This document shows, piece after piece, positions 1-6,143 of a DNA stretch of 6,743 nucleotides (positions are counted from its first letter, which is position 1; each line of letters begins with the position of its first letter). Origin of the DNA: Candidatus Zymogenus sp. (GTDB lineage Bacteria; Desulfobacterota; Zymogenia; Zymogenales; Zymogenaceae); NCBI GenBank assembly GCA_030613285.1, contig JAUWME010000135.1, positions 1 to 6,743 on the forward strand, given 5' to 3'. A program made the translations under genes and the position numbers. The notes below the pieces were generated by a model. That model ran no database searches, was not told the DNA's origin, and saw nothing but the letters and a program-made list of their open reading frames with translations.

Positions 1-773
1 CGGCGGCAGGCCCGGCCTTTGAAGGCTCCCAGATACGAGACGGCATGAGGGCGGACTTCGGGGCAATTGAGGGCGTCGTCATAAATGGCGATGACATCGA
101 GCTTACCGTCAAGGGGGATGGCGCCGGGGACAACAATGAAACCCCAGTTGGAATCTGCGGCTCCGGGATATTTGATGCTGTCGACCAGCTTATAAAAGCC
201 AAGGTTATAAAAAAGAACGGTCGCATCACCAAAGATGACGTCTCGCCCGTGCTTGCCGAGAGAATACAGCGAATCGATTCCATTGTGGAATTTATTCTTT
301 ACAATGAGAATAATAAAAGTAGCGATGTGAAAACGTCCCCTACAGGAGGTTCCCAAAAAGCAATCGGGATTACCCAAAAAGACATAAGGGAGATTCAACT
401 GGCAAAGGGTGCGATGCGGGCCGGTGTTGAGATTCTCCTCGGTGAGTTGGGAATCCAATGGGATGATATTAAGACGGTGCTCATTGCCGGGGCGTTCGGA
501 AATTTTCTAAAACCCGAAAGCATCGTCGGGGTGGGGCTTATACCCAAGGAGATGAAAGAAAAGATTAGATTCGTTGGAGATGCGGCCCTCACCGGGGCCG
601 TCGAGGGGGTGCTGGATAAAAAAGTTGACAACAACAATAGTAATATTAGAAGCACTAATATTAGCGCTAAAAGAGGGATTGAACGGCTCGCCGAGAACAT
701 CGACTACGTTGAACTGTCCTCCGATAAAAGCTTCAACGACCTCTTTATAAAGAGGCTCCCTTTTGAAGATTAA
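1..773 (+). CDS. RACo-like corrinoid activator ATPase (DUF4445, ASKHA fold), C-terminal part
   Basis: The 5' end is missing. The reading frame is open from base 3, before the first ATG at 45, and the upstream codons already encode the conserved AAGPAFEG motif (bases 3-26), so the ATG at 45 is internal. About 256 residues are visible. Family landmarks, in order, are AAGPAFEG, RADFGAIEG, the phosphate-loop-like GICGSGIFDAV (about 150-182), ITQKDIREIQLAKGAMRAG (about 369-425), IAGAFGNFLKPES (about 483-521), IRFVGDAALTGA and a YVELSSD tail. These match the ASKHA domain of RACo proteins, which use ATP to drive reduction of inactive Co(II) corrinoid proteins to Co(I). The N-terminal 2Fe-2S ferredoxin domain usual for the family would lie upstream, out of view. 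Two hydrophilic inserts stand out: YNENNKSSDVKTSPTGG before the ITQKD motif, and an Asn-rich stretch near base 630. Which corrinoid protein it serves cannot be told from this window. Confidence 0.93.
   Translation, partial: AAGPAFEGSQIRDGMRADFGAIEGVVINGDDIELTVKGDGAGDNNETPVGICGSGIFDAVDQLIKAKVIKKNGRITKDDVSPVLAERIQRIDSIVEFILYNENNKSSDVKTSPTGGSQKAIGITQKDIREIQLAKGAMRAGVEILLGELGIQWDDIKTVLIAGAFGNFLKPESIVGVGLIPKEMKEKIRFVGDAALTGAVEGVLDKKVDNNNSNIRSTNISAKRGIERLAENIDYVELSSDKSFNDLFIKRLPFED
639..664 (+). repeat. Short AT-rich direct repeat inside the RACo-like gene
   Basis: An 11-base unit (AGTAATATTAG at 639-649, ACTAATATTAG at 654-664) occurs twice, 15 bases apart, differing at one position. The second copy includes the perfect palindrome CTAATATTAG. 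The spacing is a multiple of three, so the frame is kept, and the region encodes the Asn/Ser-rich stretch SNIRSTNIS, which looks like a variable linker between the catalytic domain and the C-terminal tail. Confidence 0.6.
740..755. other. 16-bp perfect palindrome at the 3' end of the RACo-like gene
   Basis: CCTCTTTATAAAGAGG is its own reverse complement and can form a 6-bp stem with a TATA loop in RNA. It ends 15 bases before the stop codon and is followed by CTCCCTTTT. The tract of four T begins five bases after the stem, so this is at best a weak terminator-like structure and may simply be coding sequence (LFIKR). Confidence 0.3.
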
Positions 774-781
774 TATTGACA

Positions 782-820
782 ATTGATATTTGAGATTGAT
801 ATTGGAAATTGATATTTTTT
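782..820 (+). repeat. 13-bp tandem repeat, three copies
   Basis: Three adjacent 13-base units start at 782, 795 and 808. Each begins with ATTGATATT and they differ only in the last four bases (TGAG, GGAA, TTTT). The array starts nine bases after the stop codon of the RACo-like gene, and ATTG recurs once more just beyond it. It lies between genes and has no coding potential that I can see. It may be a slippage-prone microsatellite or a set of binding sites; the sequence does not decide. Confidence 0.75.
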
Positions 821-833
821 GATTGCGTGTTTG

Positions 834-859
834 AAGTTTGATGTGTTAAAGTTTGATGT
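834..859 (+). repeat. 11-bp direct repeat upstream of the DUF2339 gene
   Basis: AAGTTTGATGT occurs at 834-844 and exactly again at 849-859, a 15-base period. It follows the 13-bp array and is about 80 bases upstream of the DUF2339 start codon. No convincing -35/-10 pair was found in this spacer. Confidence 0.6.
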
Positions 860-937
860 AGATATTGCTATGCTTTTTCGCCAGTAGATAGTAAAAGATA
901 AAGTTATTGACAAAAACTACCTGTCAAGGATTAAACC

Positions 938-2845
938 ATGAATGATGACAAAAACGAAAACAGCAGACTTGATCTCATCATCGAGGAGCTGAAGGCCCTG
1001 AGGGGCGAGGTATCAGGAATAAAAGATAGGGTCAACACTCTGGAGGGGAAACCCGCCCCAGAAGAAGTACGAGAGCAGGCACTGCACACCGATACCCCAC
1101 CCACACCACAGAAAAAGCCCGAAAAGATGGCGCCACCACCAAAGATCAAGACCCCCAAGAAAAAGGGGGAAAAGGGTTCCCTCGAGGCAAAAATAGGGGA
1201 GAGATGGCTCAACCGCATTGGGATTGTGGCGGTGGTTATCGGCATGGCGTTTTTTGTCAAGTACGCCTTTGACAACGACTGGGTTGGCCCTACGGGAAGA
1301 ATCGCATTGGGAATCATGGTGGGACTGGCCCTCATCGGCGGCGGGGAATATTTGAAGAAAAAATACCGTTTTTACTCCCAGGGGCTTGTGGGCGGAGGGG
1401 TTGCCATTCTCTATGTATCGATCTACGCTGCCGCTGGCTTCTACACAATTATCTCTCTAAACACAGCCTCGTTTCTAATCGTCTTGATCACCATCTTCTC
1501 CCTATTCCTCTCAGTCAGGTACGATGCTTCTGCCATCGCCGCCCTTGGATTTATTGGCGCATTCCTAAACCCTTTAATCCTAAACGAGGGAAAACTCGAA
1601 CAACTCCCCACCCTGCTTTACTTGGTGATTTTAGACCTCGGTATCCTGACATTGGCCTATTTCAAAAAATGGAAATATCTGAACTCCTTTGCATTTATCG
1701 CAACAATTCTCATCTTTGGAATCTGGATCGACCAGAGCTACAACCTCAAACATGACGTGGAAACTACCCAGTTCTTCTTCACAATTTTCTTTCTCATCTT
1801 CGCCTCCTTGGCCTTTTTCTACAACATCGTCCACCGCACAAAAACCTCGTTGTTCGATATCACCTTCATCTTTGCTACAGCCTTTACCTACTTCGGATCA
1901 AGCTACGCCAACCTCAAGGGCTATTACGGCGATTACATGGGCCTCTTTGCCGGTTTAATGGGCATTTTCTACTTCGGCATGGGACTTTTGACCTACCGCA
2001 GAAACGAAGGCGACAAACGGCTCATTTTGACCTTTCTTTCTGTAGCACTGACTTTTCTAATATTGATGATACCCATACAGCTTGACAAGAACTGGATTAC
2101 CATCGGCTGGGCATTGGAGGCCGCCGCCTTGGTATGGATTGGAATCAGGGTCAACAGCCGAGGGATAAGATTTGGCGGGGTGGTTCTTATGACATTTGCA
2201 ATCGGAAGACTCCTGATATTTGACTTTACGAGTATCAGCATCAGTCACCCCACTTTTATTTCCTTTTTCAACGAGAGGTTTTTCACGGCCCTCTTTGTCT
2301 CTACTGCCCTCTTCTTCGTTGCGCTAATATATTCAACTTTAAAGACGTCAACAGAGAAACCCGCGTCAAAAGGATCGGTAACTCCGCAGGAGAGGTCAGC
2401 CATGGGAACAATCCTATTTGTTGCAGCAAACCTTCTTCTCATCACCACCCTCTCGGTGGAATTTTACGATTACTTTCAAAGCAAGATAATAGCCATGGGA
2501 CCTTGGCCAATTGAATACGATTATAATTATAATACCACCATGACTGCCTTACGATACGCTCAGAAACTTTCACTTTCCGCAGTTTGGGCTATCTACTCCA
2601 TTGTTCTTGTGGTTATCGGTTTTATCAGAAAGCACGTCCCCGCAAGGATATTTGCCATTGCGCTTTTCGGCATTACGATTTTTAAGGTATTTATCTTTGA
2701 CCTATCGGGTCTCGAAGATGTATATCGCATCGTGTCATTTATCGGACTGGGTACAATACTCCTTGTTGTCTCTTTTCTCTACACCCGCTACAAAGACCAA
2801 ATAATTGAGGCCGTTGTTGGCGAAGGAGTGGAAAATGAAAAATAA
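938..2845 (+). CDS. DUF2339 family polytopic membrane protein
   Basis: This encodes 635 residues. The ATG at 938 is preceded by AAGGA (926-930) at a seven-base spacing. Residues about 8-36 are a charged, probably coiled-coil helix, followed by a Pro/Lys-rich linker (about 50-80). The DUF2339 signature then appears: LEAKIGERWLNRIGIVAVV (82-100), FFVKYAFDNDWVGPTGRIALG (105-125), and later WALEAAALVWIGIR (391-404) and KVFIFDLSGLEDVYRIVSFIGLG (583-605). From residue 93 to 615 I count roughly 18 hydrophobic segments, so it is an inner-membrane protein with a presumably cytoplasmic N-terminus. A loop at about 467-488 is hydrophilic, and another at about 516-540 carries the Tyr/Asn-rich run EYDYNYNTT. 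The family has no established biochemical function that I can state. The downstream DUF3999 gene overlaps its end by 11 bases, so the two products are probably made together and likely act as a complex. No frame break is seen. Confidence 0.94.
   Translation: MNDDKNENSRLDLIIEELKALRGEVSGIKDRVNTLEGKPAPEEVREQALHTDTPPTPQKKPEKMAPPPKIKTPKKKGEKGSLEAKIGERWLNRIGIVAVVIGMAFFVKYAFDNDWVGPTGRIALGIMVGLALIGGGEYLKKKYRFYSQGLVGGGVAILYVSIYAAAGFYTIISLNTASFLIVLITIFSLFLSVRYDASAIAALGFIGAFLNPLILNEGKLEQLPTLLYLVILDLGILTLAYFKKWKYLNSFAFIATILIFGIWIDQSYNLKHDVETTQFFFTIFFLIFASLAFFYNIVHRTKTSLFDITFIFATAFTYFGSSYANLKGYYGDYMGLFAGLMGIFYFGMGLLTYRRNEGDKRLILTFLSVALTFLILMIPIQLDKNWITIGWALEAAALVWIGIRVNSRGIRFGGVVLMTFAIGRLLIFDFTSISISHPTFISFFNERFFTALFVSTALFFVALIYSTLKTSTEKPASKGSVTPQERSAMGTILFVAANLLLITTLSVEFYDYFQSKIIAMGPWPIEYDYNYNTTMTALRYAQKLSLSAVWAIYSIVLVVIGFIRKHVPARIFAIALFGITIFKVFIFDLSGLEDVYRIVSFIGLGTILLVVSFLYTRYKDQIIEAVVGEGVENEK
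2822..2828 (+). promoter_or_regulatory. Ribosome binding site that sets the DUF3999 start
   Basis: GAAGGAG lies inside the last codons of the DUF2339 gene, six bases before the ATG at 2835. This favours 2835 over the in-frame ATG at 2805, which would add ten residues ahead of the signal peptide and has no comparable site. An ATG at 2871 also lacks a good site. The arrangement predicts translational coupling. Confidence 0.8.
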
Positions 2846-4175
2846 ATTGAAAACCAATGCTAATATTAACATGACTAAAGACAAGATTACTGGGGTCTCT
2901 CTGCTGATACTTCTAACCCTTTTAATCATCACTGCTGTGCTGACCCTGACCCCAATAGCAGCAAACGCCGCCTCCCCTTCCCACTATCTCTACCGTGCAC
3001 AAGTTCAAGGGGACAAGAGCGATTATATCTATTTTAACATTACACCTGAAGTCTACGACAAGTCCCACAAGACACTCTCTGACATCAGGATATTCTCTGC
3101 CGGGGATAAGGAAATCCCCTACTTAATCTGGAACATTACAAAACAGTGGCACCGGGAAAGACTGGGTGTGGAAATACTAAATAGGTCGTACATAACGAAA
3201 AGCCACACCACCTTCACCCTTGACCTTGGAGCGGAGTACTTCAAAACAAACAGGCTGAAGATTGTCACCACGAGTATCGATTTTACAAGGAGGGTAACCA
3301 TCGAAGGCTCCCCCGACAATCGGGAATTTGTAACCATCAAGAGTGACGCATACATCTTTGATTATACAACGGAGCACAAAACATCCGGCACAGAAATATC
3401 TTACCCAAAGACAGACTACCGCTATCTCAAGGTAACAATCTACGATAACGGAGAGGAACCTCTCCAAAACCTCGGTGGAGAGGTCTTCATTGTAGAAGTA
3501 ACAGAGGGGGAAATAGTATCGTTGGAGTCTGATATTAAGAAAATTGCGCAAAAACCGGATGAGACAACCACCGAAGTTATTATCGATTTGAAATATAGAA
3601 ACATCCCTTCAGACTCGATAATCTTTAAGATTGATGACAAAAACTTCAGGCGCAGTGTTCAAATTTTGTCGAGCAACATCGACGATGCCGACTTATATCG
3701 AATAGTAAAGAAATCGGATATACTCTACGACATCAGCACGCCAAAGTTCTCAAGGGAAAAACTGACCCTTGACTATCCCGAAACCCAGGGGAGATACTTG
3801 AAGGTGATTATCAAAAACAATGACGATGCCCCCCTTGCAATCAGTGGAGTTGAGGCGCTGGGGACGCCAAAAAAGATTACCTTTCTTGCCGAACCGGGGA
3901 TGTCATATTTTATCTATTTCAACAATGACATGGCTCCCACTCCCACCTACGACATTGAAAATACATTTTCCTACATCGACCTAAAATCAATTTCCCAGAG
4001 AACGGTGGGAGAGATTGAGGAAAACCCCAACTATGACCCCATCAAGAAAATAATTCCATTTTCGGAAAGGCATCCGTGGATTCTCTGGGGGATGATTATC
4101 TTCATGGTTGTATTTCTTGGAGGAATAATTATCAGGATGATGATGAATCTATCAGATGAGGAGGACGGCGAGTAA
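2835..4175 (+). CDS. DUF3999-like extracytoplasmic protein with C-terminal membrane anchor
   Basis: With the start at 2835 the product has 446 residues. A basic, Asn-rich n-region (1-18) precedes a long hydrophobic segment (about 19-42) ending in AANA-AS, a plausible signal peptidase I site near residue 45. The mature start, HYLYRAQVQGDKSDYIYFNITPEVYDKSHKTLSDIRIFSAGDKEIPYLIW (about 50-99), matches the N-terminal pattern of DUF3999 proteins. Two similar beta-rich segments follow (about 143-210 and 267-334), each ending in a YLKV-I--N-D/E-PL motif; they resemble discoidin-like sandwich domains. A single membrane helix (about 414-435, WILWGMIIFMVVFLGGIII) and a short acidic cytoplasmic tail (DEEDGE) close the protein. 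Most of it should therefore sit outside the inner membrane. DUF3999 genes are known to occur beside DUF2339 genes, as here. I assign the family from these patterns, not from a search, and its function is unknown. Confidence 0.86.
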   Translation: MKNKLKTNANINMTKDKITGVSLLILLTLLIITAVLTLTPIAANAASPSHYLYRAQVQGDKSDYIYFNITPEVYDKSHKTLSDIRIFSAGDKEIPYLIWNITKQWHRERLGVEILNRSYITKSHTTFTLDLGAEYFKTNRLKIVTTSIDFTRRVTIEGSPDNREFVTIKSDAYIFDYTTEHKTSGTEISYPKTDYRYLKVTIYDNGEEPLQNLGGEVFIVEVTEGEIVSLESDIKKIAQKPDETTTEVIIDLKYRNIPSDSIIFKIDDKNFRRSVQILSSNIDDADLYRIVKKSDILYDISTPKFSREKLTLDYPETQGRYLKVIIKNNDDAPLAISGVEALGTPKKITFLAEPGMSYFIYFNNDMAPTPTYDIENTFSYIDLKSISQRTVGEIEENPNYDPIKKIIPFSERHPWILWGMIIFMVVFLGGIIIRMMMNLSDEEDGE

Positions 4176-4213
4176 ATTAAATATCAGTAATTTTTTCTGC
4201 AACAATTTCTTCC

Positions 4214-4242
4214 TTGATTTTTCCTCAATAAATTGATATAAG
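4214..4242 (+). promoter_or_regulatory. Candidate sigma70-type promoter for purH
   Basis: TTGATT (4214-4219) and TATAAG (4237-4242) are separated by 17 bases, matching four and five of six consensus positions. Transcription would begin near 4249, giving a leader of about 160 bases before purH that contains both hairpins described below. The surroundings are AT-rich, so chance matches are likely; this is a prediction only. Confidence 0.45.
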
Positions 4243-4261
4243 TTATCGGTTCAGGGATTAC

Positions 4262-4290
4262 TTTTGCCCAAAGGTTGCTTTCGGGTAAAA
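4262..4290 (+). other. Stable hairpin in the purH leader
   Basis: The 5' arm TTTTGCCCAAAG (4262-4273) can pair with CTTT (4278-4281) and GGGTAAAA (4283-4290) around a GTTG loop, with one bulged C at 4282 and one G-U pair: about 12 pairs in total. No T-tract follows on either strand, so it is not a normal intrinsic terminator. Its place in the leader, downstream of the candidate promoter, suggests a regulatory or RNA-stability role. It does not match the ZTP or purine riboswitch cores as I remember them. Confidence 0.5.
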
Positions 4291-4330
4291 GAGTCATTTT
4301 GAAACACCTACACTATTTTATAAAAAAAGA

Positions 4331-4344
4331 CCCTTTAATAAGGG
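4331..4344 (+). other. Small hairpin upstream of purH
   Basis: CCCTT (4331-4335) and AAGGG (4340-4344) form a 5-bp stem with a TAAT loop, 67 bases before the purH ATG. It is preceded by a run of seven A and followed by CTATTT. The stem is short and the T-run poor, so termination here would be weak on the + strand. On the - strand the A-run would supply a U-tract, but no - strand gene ends nearby. Confidence 0.35.
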
Positions 4345-4411
4345 CTATTTCAAAGAAACGGATTTTCTGTTTTCTAATTAAAGTTGAATTGACCAATAGG
4401 AGGAAAACTCA

Positions 4412-5986
4412 ATGAGTAAAATCAAGACTGCGTTGATTAGTGTATCTGACAAGAGTGGATTACTGGAATTTGCAAAAAAGCTGGCATCGATGGACGTAAA
4501 ACTCATCTCCACCGGCGGCACCGCAAAACTTCTTGGTGACGGTGGACTTGATGTCACCGACATCTCCCAATATACCGGCTTTCCAGAAATGATGGACGGA
4601 AGGCTGAAGACACTGCACCCCAAGGTTCACGGGGGGCTTCTGGCAATCAGGGATAACGACAAACATATGGAAAAGATTAAAGAACACGACATGACCCTAA
4701 TCGACATGGTCGTTGTAAATCTATACCCGTTTGAGAAGACTGTGGCAAACCCCGATGTCAAAATTTCAGACGCCATAGAGAACATCGACATTGGCGGGCC
4801 AACCATGATTCGGGCTGCTGCAAAAAATCATAAATTTGTAACGGTCATCGAAGACCCAGCCGACTACGACAAGATATTAGCCGAAATGGAAAAAAATGAC
4901 GGTGTGGTTTCTGAAAGTACAAACTTTGAACTTGCAAAGAAGGTCTTTGTCAGAACAGCGGCATACGACGGTGCAATCTCAAACTTCCTCACATCTTTAG
5001 ATGAAAACAACAAGCGTGTCCGTTTTCCAGAGAGCCTGACGCTTCAATTTCAAAAAGTACAACCATTAAGGTACGGCGAGAACCCGCACCAGAAGGCGGT
5101 CTTTTATAAAGACAACGAGGACTACCCGTCCACTGTCCCGGCTGCCCAGGTGCTTCAAGGCAAAGAGCTCTCCTACAACAACATCATGGACACCGATGCG
5201 GCGATGGACGTTGTCCGGGAATTTGATGAAATGGCAGTCGTCATCATCAAGCACGCAAATCCTTGTGGAGTCAGTGTAGGGGGAGAAAAACTCGTTGATA
5301 CGTACAAAAAAGCGAGGGAGACAGATCCCGCTTCTGCCTTTGGCGGCATCGTGGCACTAAACAGAGAAGTGGATCAGGATACGGCAGAAGCACTGGTGGA
5401 GACATTTCTGGAGGTGGTGGTGGCGCCCGGTTTTTCCAAGGAGGCAAGGGACATCCTGGCCTCAAAGAAAAACCTGAGGCTCCTCATTGTACCAACAGGA
5501 GCAGCGGGGGATGAAGACGGTTTTAACATAAGGCGTGTCCACGGAGGAATTCTTGTCCAAGACTGGGACGCCATAGATATGGGCGTTAGGGAGGCAAAGG
5601 TCGCAACAAAGCGCGCTCCCACTGAAGATGAGTGGAAGGCACTGGAGCTCGTTTGGCGTGTAACAAAGCACGTCAAGTCAAACGCCATTGTCTTTGCCCG
5701 AATTGACAACAATATTGGCCAACTTGTGGGCGTAGGTGGTGGACAGATGAGTCGCGTCGATTCTGTGAACATCGCAAAGATGAAATCCCTGTTTCCCACC
5801 AAGGGATGCGTAATGGGCTCCGATGCCTTCTTCCCACAGACGGACGGAGTTGAGGCGGCGGTAAAAGCCGGCATCACCGCCATCGTCCATCCGGGAGGAA
5901 GCATAAAAGATGACGAAGCCATAAAGGTAGCCGACGATAACGATATCGCTATGGTGTTTACGGGCCGTCGCCACTTCAGGCACTAA
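4412..5986 (+). CDS. purH: Bifunctional AICAR formyltransferase / IMP cyclohydrolase PurH
   Basis: This encodes 524 residues, a normal full length. It starts at an ATG with AGGAGG (4398-4403) eight bases upstream. PurH carries out the last two steps of de novo IMP synthesis in the cytoplasm: formyl transfer from 10-formyl-tetrahydrofolate to AICAR, then ring closure of FAICAR. The N-terminal cyclohydrolase (MGS-like) domain shows ISTGGT (32-37), RLKTLHPKVHGG (64-75), NLYPFEKT (103-110) and NIDIGGPTMIRAAAKN (124-139). R64, K66, T67, Y105, D126 and K138 line up with the cyclohydrolase residues known from the human enzyme, shifted by at most one. The transformylase domain has RYGENPHQKA (220-229), IKHANPCG (279-286; the Lys-His pair is catalytic), SAFGGIVALN (308-317), VGVGGGQMSRVDS (439-451), SDAFFPQTDGVE (470-481) and the terminal TGRRHFRH. 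No key residue appears to be missing. purD follows after 157 bases on the same strand. Confidence 0.99.
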   Translation: MSKIKTALISVSDKSGLLEFAKKLASMDVKLISTGGTAKLLGDGGLDVTDISQYTGFPEMMDGRLKTLHPKVHGGLLAIRDNDKHMEKIKEHDMTLIDMVVVNLYPFEKTVANPDVKISDAIENIDIGGPTMIRAAAKNHKFVTVIEDPADYDKILAEMEKNDGVVSESTNFELAKKVFVRTAAYDGAISNFLTSLDENNKRVRFPESLTLQFQKVQPLRYGENPHQKAVFYKDNEDYPSTVPAAQVLQGKELSYNNIMDTDAAMDVVREFDEMAVVIIKHANPCGVSVGGEKLVDTYKKARETDPASAFGGIVALNREVDQDTAEALVETFLEVVVAPGFSKEARDILASKKNLRLLIVPTGAAGDEDGFNIRRVHGGILVQDWDAIDMGVREAKVATKRAPTEDEWKALELVWRVTKHVKSNAIVFARIDNNIGQLVGVGGGQMSRVDSVNIAKMKSLFPTKGCVMGSDAFFPQTDGVEAAVKAGITAIVHPGGSIKDDEAIKVADDNDIAMVFTGRRHFRH

Positions 5987-6048
5987 TCTAAAAAAACAAA
6001 AGGGTCATCCGATTATTACGTACCTGAACAAAAGGAGAAAATGTTTTC

Positions 6049-6069
6049 AACTATACTCGGAGAATAGTT
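6049..6069 (+). other. Small hairpin downstream of purH
   Basis: AACTAT (6049-6054) pairs with ATAGTT (6064-6069), with two further possible pairs in the loop (CT with AG). No T-tract follows. It overlaps an eight-codon frame at 6041-6067 and lies 11 bases before the 24-bp palindrome. A stem of this size can arise by chance. Confidence 0.3.
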
Positions 6070-6080
6070 AAGATAATCAA

Positions 6081-6104
6081 GGCAATGGGTTTAAACCCAT
6101 TGCC
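6081..6104. repeat. Perfect 24-bp palindrome between purH and purD
   Basis: The half-site GGCAATGGGTTT (6081-6092) is followed directly by its exact reverse complement, with no spacer and no mismatch. In RNA it can form about 10 pairs around a short loop; in DNA it would suit a symmetric dimeric protein. A-rich sequence follows on the + strand and no T-tract on either strand, so it is not a standard terminator. It does not match the E. coli PurR operator or the Bacillus PurBox as I know them. It may be a dispersed genomic palindrome, an RNA-processing or stabilising element within a purHD transcript, or an operator for purD. Confidence 0.8.
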
Positions 6105-6143
6105 GAGGGCCAAAATAAAAACTAAAAAATAAGAGGGAAAAAG

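Noticed and set aside
776..805. TTGACA followed 18 bases later by TATTGG as a promoter
   Set aside because: The -10 element lacks the key final T and lies within the 13-bp repeat array, where such matches arise from the repeat itself.
907..935. TTGACA and ATTAAA with 17-base spacing just before the DUF2339 gene
   Set aside because: Transcription would start at or inside the start codon and remove the ribosome binding site at 926-930, so this is probably a chance match.
931..1335. 134-codon open frame on the - strand over the DUF2339 start
   Set aside because: It mirrors the Pro/Lys-rich linker and first membrane segments of the real gene, which has the ribosome site and the family motifs.
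2805..2834. Upstream in-frame ATG that would extend the DUF3999 protein by ten residues
   Set aside because: The ATG at 2835 has GAAGGAG at ideal spacing, while the 2805 ATG has no good site and would place MRPLLAKEWK ahead of an already long signal-peptide n-region.
4262..4290. Intrinsic terminator for the DUF3999 gene
   Set aside because: The stem is strong, but no U-tract follows on the + strand (GAGTC follows the stem).
4250..4411. ZTP (pfl) or purine riboswitch ahead of purH
   Set aside because: These are natural candidates by position, but I could not find the conserved cores I associate with them (for example a CCGCCTGGGC-like segment for ZTP).
5374..5922. 182-codon open frame on the - strand inside purH
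   Set aside because: It is fully antisense to highly conserved purH coding sequence, is low-complexity and Ser/Thr/Pro-rich, and has no recognisable domain. It is a codon-bias shadow.
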